The notes beneath the pieces were generated by a model. That model was not told where the DNA came from and did not search any database. It saw nothing but the letters and a program-made list of their open reading frames with translations. The position numbers were made by a program, and so were the translations under genes. A stretch of 5,383 nucleotides of DNA from Acidimicrobiales bacterium (lineage in GTDB: Bacteria; Actinomycetota; Acidimicrobiia; Acidimicrobiales; JABEUL01), in contig JABEUL010000277.1 of the NCBI GenBank assembly GCA_013044465.1, forward strand, positions 1-5,383. Reading direction: 5' to 3'. This document shows positions 1 to 5,383 of the stretch, piece after piece (the stretch's first letter is position 1; each line of letters begins with the position of its first letter).

Positions 1-124
1 AAGCTGAACCTAAACCTCTTGCTAATTGGGGGAGATTTGACCCTCCGAACAGCAAAATAATGCCAACTACTACTATGACAATAACTCCATCGAGACCAAA
101 GATATCTGCAACTATTCCAGACAT
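1..124 (-). CDS. tatA: Sec-independent protein translocase TatA, 5' part (runs off left edge)
   Basis: TatA oligomerises in the cytoplasmic membrane and forms the passage used by the twin-arginine pathway for folded proteins. Only the first 41 residues are in the window. They begin MSGIVADIFGLDG, followed by a hydrophobic helix (about residues 13-25, rich in Ile and Val). Then comes the family hallmark: FG at 26-27 and the start of the amphipathic helix, SNLPQLARGLG at 29-39 (the usual form is KLPELARSLG). The LPxLARxLG pattern points to TatA rather than TatB. The ATG start is firm because a strong Shine-Dalgarno lies 4 bases upstream. The gene follows the CopD-like gene after 79 bases on the same strand. 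The nearby Rieske protein QcrA carries a twin-arginine motif, so it is a probable client. The amphipathic helix and C-terminal tail are missing only because the window ends. Confidence 0.9.
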   Translation of the reverse strand, partial: MSGIVADIFGLDGVIVIVVVGIILLFGGSNLPQLARGLGSA

Positions 125-128
125 GGCT

Positions 129-135
129 CCTCCTT
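129..135 (-). promoter_or_regulatory. Strong Shine-Dalgarno of tatA
   Basis: Read on the minus strand the bases are AAGGAGG, followed by AGCC and the ATG of tatA. This is the strongest ribosome binding site in the window and fixes the tatA start. It suggests tatA is translated independently and not by coupling to the gene before it. Confidence 0.85.
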
Positions 136-190
136 CTTTTGCAGGCACTACCATTTTAGGCCAAATTTTAGAACATAGGGCAACAATGCA

Positions 191-209
191 GGCTAAGCAC
201 TTTTTAGCC
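191..209 (-). other. Short hairpin over the stop codon of the CopD-like gene
   Basis: On the minus strand GGCTAA and TTAGCC form a perfect 6-bp stem around a 7-base loop. The TAA stop of the CopD-like gene lies in the upstream arm/loop boundary. No run of T follows on either strand, so it does not look like an intrinsic terminator. It could be an RNA processing or stability element, or chance. Confidence 0.3.
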
Positions 210-629
210 AGCTATAAAGACTCCAAGCACCAAAGCAATTATGGCTCCCATGCCTGCTACAGACCCCCAAATGGCAAGGCCTGCCTTGGATGTTGATCTA
301 GCGTGAAAAAATGCTCCGGCGCCCGATGCAACTACGAAAAACATCTTTATTGAGAATACAGCTATCCATTGAGACGATGGCTTGACTCTGGCTACTTCAA
401 AGTAATTCCAGAAGCCAGTAATAACTAAAAGGCCAAAGGCTGGCCAAGCGAGCTTTGCAAACTGGTTAGCAACTGCCTTTGTGGCTTCGCTCCCAAAGGC
501 GCGCAACTTAGGCACTGCCCCAGCTAATGCAATCTGTCCACCCACCCAAACCGTTGCCGCCAGAATATGCAGTGAGATTCTGACTCCATCTAGAAAGGGA
601 GTGAGCGTGGCTCCAGATGTCGCAAACAA
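204..629 (-). CDS. CopD-like small integral membrane protein
   Basis: The predicted protein has 141 residues and four hydrophobic segments, at roughly 16-40, 60-77, 88-108 and 118-140. The first carries a histidine followed by WVGG (H21, W28, G30-G31) and a closing Pro40. This resembles the first helix of the CopD copper-resistance/import family, whose signature is a membrane His followed by a WxGG-type turn. A second His (H109) lies at the end of helix three, so a metal or heme site is possible but not shown. The TTG start lies 2 bases after the qcrB stop; only a weak GAGG precedes it, so translation is probably coupled to qcrB. No in-frame ATG or GTG occurs near the N-terminus. Its place directly after the bc1 genes suggests a role in assembly or metal supply of the respiratory complexes, but this is inference. 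The family is assigned from pattern only. Confidence 0.8.
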   Translation of the reverse strand: MFATSGATLTPFLDGVRISLHILAATVWVGGQIALAGAVPKLRAFGSEATKAVANQFAKLAWPAFGLLVITGFWNYFEVARVKPSSQWIAVFSIKMFFVVASGAGAFFHARSTSKAGLAIWGSVAGMGAIIALVLGVFIAG

Positions 630-631
630 CC

Positions 632-2227
632 TCAGTCTCGCTCTACTGTTCTGACCCCTTCGTCAGCGGGTGGTTGCACTTTAGTTGACTCACTTCCTGA
701 TACTCCTATGAGTTCAGCTGATTCTCTTAACTTTTGCGAAACTTGCTCGGTTAACTCCAGAGGTTCCTCTTCCTCGCCTGAGAGAATGTCCAAGTCACCA
801 GGTCGCGCTGGGGTCTTCACCGATAAATACTCGCCTTCAGCAGTCCTTAAAACGACATTAAACCGTTTTCTTCTTCCTCCATACTGGCCGAGTGCTTGAA
901 GCTCTAGACACATCTTGTAAGTTACCGCTGAGACAATGAATGGAATAATGTAAGTTGCAAATCGGAAGAACCATAGAACCAAGTTCAAAGAGATATTAAA
1001 ATAATTTGCTAAAACATCTGTTGATGACGCGGCAAAAAGCATGAAGAAAAATGCCAAAGCGCCAGCTCCGATTGATGTCCGCCAAGGATTGTCCCTAGGC
1101 CGTTCAAGCAGGTGATGTTCTTTGTAGTCTTTGCGTACTTTGGCCTCAATAAATGGCCAAACTATAAAGATATTGAACGCTATTCCTGGAAGCAAAACTG
1201 ATGGGAAGAACATATTGGGAATCATGTATCCAAAGTTCTGAAACTCCCACGAAGGCATGATCCTTAGAGCACCGTCAAGCCAGCCCATATACCAGTCCGG
1301 CTGCACGGCATAACTGACTTTATAGGGGAAATACTGTCCATACTGCCAGATCGGATTAATTTGTGCCCAACCACCGAGACCAGCTAGGACCGCAACAACC
1401 AAGAAAAAATAACCCTGTGTTTTAAACATGAATCCGGGCCACATTGGCGTGCCGACGACATTTTTCTCTGTTTTGCCAGGGCCAGAGAACTGAGTGTGCT
1501 TTTGCTTGACAAGTAGTGCCAAGTGAGCTCCGACTAGTGCAACCATAATGGCTGGCACCAAAAGCACATGGAGCATATACATTCTTGGGATTATTACTCC
1601 GTTGCCAGGATAGTTCCCGCCAAACAACCAAAATGCAAGATGGGTCCCGACAACTGGAATTGATTCTACAACTGAGAACATAATTCGAAGTCCGGTACCT
1701 GAAATTAAATCATCTGGTAGTGAATATCCCAAGAATCCATTTGAGATCCCAAGAATCAATAGAGTTACCCCAACTATCCAGTTAAGTTCTCTAGGCCTTC
1801 TAAATGCACCTGTGAAGAACACTCGACACATATGGACCGCAATGGCACCCAGGAATATGTCAGCTGCCCAGTGGTGCATCTGCCTCACTAAAAGGCCGAA
1901 TCGCACATTAAAAGATATTGCAAGAGTCGAATTATAAGCAGCCGATACTTGTGTCCCCTTTAGTGGAGCGTAACTTCCGTGGTAGGTCATCATATCGGCG
2001 GAAGGCACATAGTAAAGAGTTAGAAATACCCCCGTTACCAAAAGAACCACAAATGAGTAAAGGGCAATCTCTCCCAACATAAACGACCAGTGGTCGGGAA
2101 ATATTTTGTTGAAAAATACCCTTCCCCCTTTGGCGAGGCCCAAGCGATCGTCAAGCCACTTTGCCCCTGCGGTAGCCTTCTCGGCTCCAGTCTGCTTAGG
2201 TTTGTCTTTTTTCAAAAGTGAAGGCAT
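632..2227 (-). CDS. qcrB: Cytochrome bc1 complex cytochrome b subunit (menaquinol oxidation)
   Basis: QcrB is the membrane core of the bc1 complex; it holds hemes bL and bH and the two quinone sites. The 531 residues start MPSLLKKDKP at an ATG lying 3 bases after the qcrA stop. Heme ligands are visible as H118 and H132 in the second helix and H220 and H235 in the fourth. The 15-residue spacing of the second pair is the form seen in cytochrome b6 and actinobacterial QcrB, against 14 in mitochondria. The Qo-site motif is PDWY at 310-313, the actinobacterial variant of PEWY. A charged cytoplasmic N-terminus of about 50 residues and a hydrophilic C-terminal tail from about residue 440 (with an acidic GEEEEPLEL stretch near 484-492) are also typical of the phylum. 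Length is close to the usual ~540. No break or missing ligand is seen. Confidence 0.98.
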   Translation of the reverse strand: MPSLLKKDKPKQTGAEKATAGAKWLDDRLGLAKGGRVFFNKIFPDHWSFMLGEIALYSFVVLLVTGVFLTLYYVPSADMMTYHGSYAPLKGTQVSAAYNSTLAISFNVRFGLLVRQMHHWAADIFLGAIAVHMCRVFFTGAFRRPRELNWIVGVTLLILGISNGFLGYSLPDDLISGTGLRIMFSVVESIPVVGTHLAFWLFGGNYPGNGVIIPRMYMLHVLLVPAIMVALVGAHLALLVKQKHTQFSGPGKTEKNVVGTPMWPGFMFKTQGYFFLVVAVLAGLGGWAQINPIWQYGQYFPYKVSYAVQPDWYMGWLDGALRIMPSWEFQNFGYMIPNMFFPSVLLPGIAFNIFIVWPFIEAKVRKDYKEHHLLERPRDNPWRTSIGAGALAFFFMLFAASSTDVLANYFNISLNLVLWFFRFATYIIPFIVSAVTYKMCLELQALGQYGGRRKRFNVVLRTAEGEYLSVKTPARPGDLDILSGEEEEPLELTEQVSQKLRESAELIGVSGSESTKVQPPADEGVRTVERD

Positions 2228-2230
2228 CGT

Positions 2231-3166
2231 TTAGAAATTCCAGTATCCAGGACCAATGGGTTCGTTATAACCTGCCTGAGCAACTATGTATCCATTTTTA
2301 TCAATTGCCAAAGGCAACTGAGGAAGTGGCCTTGGTGCCGGGCCAAATACTGGTTCAGCAGCTTGCAACACATTGAAAAGCGATTGATGGCAAGGACAAA
2401 GTAGCTGCTCAGTCTCTTGCTGGTAGAGGCTAATTGGGCATCCTGCGTGAGTACAAACTTTTGAATATGCTAAATAACCCTTAGGCCCCCAGGTCTCTCT
2501 TCCAGCCATGGTTACAATATCGGAACTCCCCGCTCGAATAAGAAGAGTTTGTCCGTCGTAACTTCCTACATTTCCCTCTGGAAAAACAGTCATGAAACCG
2601 CCGACTTCCAGGTCATCGACTTTGATGGCTCTTCCGTGCTCAGAAACAACCTTTGAACCTTTTTTCCATGCAGTGGAATCAAGTGCCTTGCCTGGATTAG
2701 GCCCAAGTGAGTCCATTATTGGTCCAAGTGCAAAAATACCAAATACCGCAGTGGCCAGACCTAGAAGCTTTCCTAAAAAGCTCCTTCTCTTCACAGCAAC
2801 AGTTCCGCGTCCAATAAATACGTCAGCAAATGCCTTCTGGTCCTCTTCTGTTGAACCAATTAGATGTCGCTCTTCTTCAAAGGGTCCTTTTGGCATAAGA
2901 TACTTGCCCCATGCAACCATTCCCACTCCAAGACCTCCAAAACCCACTGCCATGAGGGCTCCTTCTACCTGAGTTGATGATCCTTTGACATAGAAGACCA
3001 TCATTGCGACAAAACATACTATGGCAACTACGAAACAAAGGGCAATCAGTTTTTCCATCTGATCAGGTTTTTTAGCTAATAGCTCAAGCCTTGGATCCTG
3101 GGCCGGATCGATTTCATCTTCATTTTTTCCGACGTTGTCCGTTGAGGTCACCTCTTGCTCACTCAC
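2231..3166 (-). CDS. qcrA: Cytochrome bc1 complex Rieske iron-sulfur subunit
   Basis: QcrA takes the first electron from menaquinol at the Qo site through its 2Fe-2S cluster and passes it to cytochrome cc. With the GTG start at 3166 the protein has 311 residues. The cluster motifs are CTHAGC (C238, H240, C243) and CPCHQS (C257, C259, H260): C238, H240, C257 and H260 are ligands, and C243-C259 would form the stabilising disulfide. Three membrane helices lie near residues 39-60, 66-88 and 131-152. The third is preceded by the twin-arginine motif KRRSFLGK (about 126-133), as in Streptomyces QcrA, where Tat moves the folded domain across. I chose GTG because it overlaps the qcrC stop as GTGA and has GGAG 7 bases upstream; a TTG at 3184 would add six residues but would lie upstream of that site. 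Gln in CPCHQS is usual for Actinobacteria. Confidence 0.97.
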   Translation of the reverse strand: MSEQEVTSTDNVGKNEDEIDPAQDPRLELLAKKPDQMEKLIALCFVVAIVCFVAMMVFYVKGSSTQVEGALMAVGFGGLGVGMVAWGKYLMPKGPFEEERHLIGSTEEDQKAFADVFIGRGTVAVKRRSFLGKLLGLATAVFGIFALGPIMDSLGPNPGKALDSTAWKKGSKVVSEHGRAIKVDDLEVGGFMTVFPEGNVGSYDGQTLLIRAGSSDIVTMAGRETWGPKGYLAYSKVCTHAGCPISLYQQETEQLLCPCHQSLFNVLQAAEPVFGPAPRPLPQLPLAIDKNGYIVAQAGYNEPIGPGYWNF

Positions 3167-4071
3167 GACCTGTCTCCAATCCAAAGAGCAAACAACATAA
3201 GTATTCCGACTCCAATTAAAAGTCCCACAAATCCTTCGGCAACAGGTCCAACCCCACCAAGTCCAAAACCTCCAGCGTTGTTGGGATGTTGAATACTTTG
3301 AGTGACATATTTGACTATGTCATTTACCTGCCTATTTGTCATAATTCCTGGTGAGAAACGCGGCATGTTGGCAGGACCGGTTCTAATTGCCTCTGCGACT
3401 TGAGTGGGAGTGGCCTGATGCAGACTTGGCGCATATGCACCACTTGCCAGTTCATCTCCTGCGCCAGTTATGGTGTGACAACCTGCGCAATTGAGTGCAA
3501 ACAGACTTGCACCCTCAGCAATAGATGCATTTGGGACTCCAGAAATATTAGGAATCAAAGGACCACCCGGTCCCAGGGAGGTCACATAAGCCACAATGTC
3601 AAGAGACTGGCTTGGGTCATATCGCGGGGGTTTTCTCTCGGGCTGAACAATGGTATTTGAAAGCGGCATTCGACCAGTTGTAAGCCAGAAATCTATTGTG
3701 GCAGGACCCAGGCCAACCAGGTTAGGAGCCCTTGATGAACCCTCTGCACCCATTCCGTGACAACTCGAACAACTTTGGTCAAAATATATTTTCCCCTGTT
3801 CCACTTGGGATTTAGAAGCAGGAGTACCCGAACTCTCATACAGCAGTGGACCAGTATTGACGGATGGTGGCTTGGGTTTAGCCTCGGTAGTCGTTGTTGC
3901 CGAAGTAGTGGTAGAGCCACTCGGTGAAGAGGTGGATGTTGAGACGGATGCCAAGTTTTCCATTGACGATCCGCTCTTTGAAATTTGGGCACCACTTCGA
4001 AAGGTGGTCATGGCAATCATGATCACCGTTGCAATTACGACAAAAGGCAGGAGTTTACGTAGGTATTTCAA
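3163..4071 (-). CDS. qcrC: Diheme cytochrome c subunit of the bc1 complex (cytochrome cc)
   Basis: QcrC replaces both cytochrome c1 and soluble cytochrome c in Actinobacteria and passes electrons straight to the aa3 oxidase. With the start at 4071 it has 302 residues: a basic N-terminus and signal-anchor helix (about 8-22), a Ser/Thr/Pro-rich linker (about 31-71), two cytochrome c domains outside the membrane, and a C-terminal anchor helix (about 278-298). The heme sites are CSSCH (C101, C104, H105) and CAGCH (C195, C198, H199). Likely axial methionines are M135 in GRMPL and M236 in NMPRF. The start is uncertain. TTG at 4071 overlaps the ctaE stop as TTGA and gives a normal leader, but has no Shine-Dalgarno. 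GTG at 4107 or TTG at 4128 would lengthen the protein by 12 or 19 residues inside the conserved end of ctaE. Confidence 0.96.
   Translation of the reverse strand: MKYLRKLLPFVVIATVIMIAMTTFRSGAQISKSGSSMENLASVSTSTSSPSGSTTTSATTTTEAKPKPPSVNTGPLLYESSGTPASKSQVEQGKIYFDQSCSSCHGMGAEGSSRAPNLVGLGPATIDFWLTTGRMPLSNTIVQPERKPPRYDPSQSLDIVAYVTSLGPGGPLIPNISGVPNASIAEGASLFALNCAGCHTITGAGDELASGAYAPSLHQATPTQVAEAIRTGPANMPRFSPGIMTNRQVNDIVKYVTQSIQHPNNAGGFGLGGVGPVAEGFVGLLIGVGILMLFALWIGDRS
3174..3177 (-). promoter_or_regulatory. Shine-Dalgarno deciding the qcrA start
   Basis: The minus strand reads GGAG, then seven bases, then the GTG at 3166. It lies inside the 3' end of qcrC and downstream of the alternative TTG at 3184. 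It therefore supports the shorter, 311-residue Rieske protein. Confidence 0.7.
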
Positions 4072-4667
4072 CTTAAAAGGAATAGACAGGAAAATAAGCC
4101 AATCCACATGAAGTCGACGAAATGCCAATAGTAACTTACTCCCTGGAAAACCGATACTTCTCCAGGATCGCCGTCACTACCAGCGATGCGTCCTAACAAT
4201 CCTAGCATTGCAACAAGACCTAGGAGAACATGAAGTCCGTGAAGGCCACTCATAATAAAAAACAATGACCCGTACACTGAAGACGATGGCGAAAATGGAA
4301 GGGTGATCCATTCGTAAAGCTGATTTCCCGCAAAAGCTAATCCCATGAAAAACGTCGCTATCAGCCAAATCTTCGCCTCAGCACGACGCCCTCGCTCCAT
4401 GAGATAAACAGCTCGCTGCATGGTTGCGCTTGACGAAAGTAGAACTACCGAAAAAATACTTGCTTGCACGTAATCCAGGTCAGTACCAGGTGGCGGCCAG
4501 TGAAGAGCGTGTGCTCTAATCGTAAAAAACGTTCCGAAAAGGGCCGAGAAAAACATAAACTCGGAACCTAACCAGATAATTACGCCAACAGCTAATACCG
4601 GCGGGCGCTTTTTGCCAGCCGGTCCGGGAACTTTGGGAACGTGGTCCAGTGCGATTGCTTGGGTCAC
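4068..4667 (-). CDS. ctaE: aa3-type cytochrome c oxidase subunit III
   Basis: CtaE is the accessory membrane subunit III of the terminal oxidase, which reduces oxygen to water; it stabilises subunit I. The 199 residues form the short five-helix version found in Actinobacteria, against about 260 residues and seven helices in mitochondria. Family landmarks are SEFMFFSALF (35-44), the GLHGLHVLLG signature (141-150) and YYWHFVDFMW (179-188). The GTG at 4667 is the only usable upstream start, since an in-frame TAG lies 18 bases before it. The bases directly before the GTG (ATAAGG) are too close to act as a normal Shine-Dalgarno, so the transcript may be nearly leaderless. It is the first gene of the minus-strand run, divergent from hemE, and its stop overlaps the proposed qcrC start. 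Subunits I, II and IV are outside the window. Confidence 0.96.
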   Translation of the reverse strand: MTQAIALDHVPKVPGPAGKKRPPVLAVGVIIWLGSEFMFFSALFGTFFTIRAHALHWPPPGTDLDYVQASIFSVVLLSSSATMQRAVYLMERGRRAEAKIWLIATFFMGLAFAGNQLYEWITLPFSPSSSVYGSLFFIMSGLHGLHVLLGLVAMLGLLGRIAGSDGDPGEVSVFQGVSYYWHFVDFMWIGLFSCLFLLS

Positions 4668-4684
4668 CCTTATATTCTTATACT
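4655..4684 (+). promoter_or_regulatory. Predicted sigma-70-type promoter for hemE
   Basis: TTGCTT at 4655-4660 and TATACT at 4679-4684 are separated by 18 bases, a fair match to the housekeeping consensus. Transcription would begin near 4691 and give a leader of about 40 bases before the hemE GTG. The -35 box lies within the first codons of ctaE. This is a pattern prediction only. Confidence 0.5.
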
Positions 4685-4707
4685 AAATTGAGGTGCGTTG
4701 GCAACAA
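4680..4707 (-). promoter_or_regulatory. Predicted promoter for the ctaE-qcrCAB operon
   Basis: On the minus strand TTGTTG (4702-4707) and TAGTAT (4680-4685) are 16 bases apart. Initiation near 4673 would leave only about six bases before the ctaE GTG, which fits the lack of a proper ribosome binding site. The -10 box shares five bases with the -10 box of the opposing hemE promoter, so the two polymerases should not bind at the same time. Prediction only. Confidence 0.45.
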
Positions 4708-4729
4708 CCGGGCATATATCGTCTTAGAT

Positions 4730-5383
4730 GTGGATATAAATAATCGATTCCTTGCCGCTTGCCGAGGGGAAAATGTAGACCGGGTTCCTGTTTGGTTTAT
4801 GCGACAAGCAGGTCGCTCACTTCCTGAGTACCGGGAAATTCGAGGAGTCGGCTCTATCCTTGAAATTCTCACTGACCCAGAACTTTCGGCAAAGATCACA
4901 CTCCAACCAGTTGACAGACATGGAGTGGATGCGGCTGTATTGTATTCCGACATTGTTGTCCCTCTGAAAGCATTCCACGTCGATGTCGATATTGTCCCAG
5001 GAGTGGGACCTGTGGTATCTGAACCACTCAGAACAAAGAATGATTTAGCAAAACTAATTGATAAAAAAAATGACCCGGATTTTGGATCACTTAGTGAAAC
5101 AATAAAAATAGTTTGCAAAAAAGCTGAAGTCCCCTTAATTGGATTCGCGGGAGGGCCGTATACGGTTGCATGTTACTTAGTAGAGGGACACCCATCTAAA
5201 AGCTGGATTGAAACCAGAAAACTTTTTTTAACCGATCCTGTATTGTTCGGACAACTTCTTGATTACCTTTGTGACATTTCATTTGAAAGCGCAAAAAAAC
5301 AAGTTCAATCTGGTGCGAGTGCGATTCAGATATTTGATTCTTGGATTGGATCCCTATCTCGTCAGGAATACTTGGAATTTGTC
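4730..5383 (+). CDS. hemE: Uroporphyrinogen decarboxylase, 5' part (runs off right edge)
   Basis: HemE removes the four acetate carboxyl groups of uroporphyrinogen III to give coproporphyrinogen III, in the cytoplasm, on the way to heme. The window holds 218 codons of an expected ~350. The first family signature is PVWFMRQAGR at 20-29, followed by SLPEYR; Ser rather than Tyr after RQAGR is the form I recall from mycobacterial HemE. D74 in YSDIVVP aligns with the catalytic aspartate, and the second signature GFAGGPYTVACYLVEG at 138-153 includes the conserved Tyr149. DSWIGSLS at 203-210 is the usual later motif. The GTG start gives MDINNRFLAACRG, a normal N-terminus. No clear Shine-Dalgarno precedes it. 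An ATG two bases upstream is out of frame and stops after three codons. The gene is divergent from ctaE, linking heme supply to heme-protein synthesis by position. Confidence 0.96.
   Translation, partial: MDINNRFLAACRGENVDRVPVWFMRQAGRSLPEYREIRGVGSILEILTDPELSAKITLQPVDRHGVDAAVLYSDIVVPLKAFHVDVDIVPGVGPVVSEPLRTKNDLAKLIDKKNDPDFGSLSETIKIVCKKAEVPLIGFAGGPYTVACYLVEGHPSKSWIETRKLFLTDPVLFGQLLDYLCDISFESAKKQVQSGASAIQIFDSWIGSLSRQEYLEFV

Noticed and set aside
191..209. Hairpin as a rho-independent terminator of the bc1 operon
   Set aside because: The stem is only 6 bp and no T-run follows on either strand, so it was kept only as a weak structural note.
60..296. Plus-strand open frame of 78 codons at the left end
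   Set aside because: It lies antisense to tatA and to the 3' part of the CopD-like gene. It has no ribosome binding site and no recognisable features.
2757..2846. Twin-arginine motif in qcrA as a cleavable N-terminal signal peptide
   Set aside because: It lies about 126 residues into the protein, after two membrane helices. This matches the internal Tat anchor of actinobacterial Rieske proteins rather than a cleaved signal or a gene fusion.
2592..2972. Plus-strand open frame of 126 codons opposite qcrA
   Set aside because: The translation is Pro/Ser-rich with no domain, and it lies wholly antisense to a clear Rieske gene.
3693..3995. Minus-strand open frame of 100 codons inside qcrC
   Set aside because: It is a shifted frame of qcrC, with a His/Pro/Arg-rich low-complexity translation. 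The qcrC frame has both CxxCH heme motifs and runs through intact.
4728..4739. ATG overlapping the hemE start as an alternative start or regulatory mini-frame
   Set aside because: It is in another frame and ends after three codons. No attenuation structure was seen, so chance is the simplest explanation.
4678..5118. Minus-strand open frame of 146 codons opposite hemE
   Set aside because: It is the antisense shadow of hemE, whose plus-strand translation carries both uroporphyrinogen decarboxylase signatures. The minus-strand translation is Ser/Thr-rich with no recognisable domain.

Overview
The window carries the cytochrome bc1-aa3 respiratory locus of an actinobacterium (Actinomycetota). The gene order ctaE-qcrC-qcrA-qcrB is the one known from that phylum. 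So are a membrane-anchored diheme QcrC, a three-helix Rieske protein with a twin-arginine motif, and a QcrB with a PDWY Qo motif and a long hydrophilic C-terminal tail. HemE also has the RQAGRSLPEYR form that I recall from mycobacterial HemE. The DNA is only moderately G+C rich by eye, below the usual value for soil Actinobacteria, and GTG/TTG starts are common. A streamlined aquatic lineage (Acidimicrobiia or a Nanopelagicales-like group) would fit, but the genus cannot be decided from the sequence alone.

Layout, right to left on the minus strand: ctaE (oxidase subunit III), qcrC (diheme cytochrome cc), qcrA (Rieske), qcrB (cytochrome b), a small CopD-like four-helix membrane protein, and the 5' end of tatA, cut by the left edge of the window. 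Junctions are very tight: 4-base NTGA overlaps at ctaE/qcrC and qcrC/qcrA, 3 bases at qcrA/qcrB, 2 bases at qcrB/copD-like, then 79 bases before tatA. On the plus strand hemE (uroporphyrinogen decarboxylase) starts 62 bases from ctaE, reads away from it, and runs off the right edge. Overlapping divergent promoters can be drawn in that 62-base gap and the first bases of ctaE.

How the parts fit: QcrB, QcrA and QcrC oxidise menaquinol and pass electrons through the fused diheme cytochrome directly to the aa3 oxidase, of which CtaE is a subunit. QcrA needs the Tat machinery to place its folded 2Fe-2S domain outside the membrane, and tatA lies in the same run of genes. HemE supplies tetrapyrrole for the hemes of the complex. 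The CopD-like gene is the least understood member and is a candidate metal-handling or assembly factor. No mobile element, CRISPR array, RNA gene, frameshift or gene-free stretch over 300 bases was seen. This is largely an ordinary core-metabolism region.
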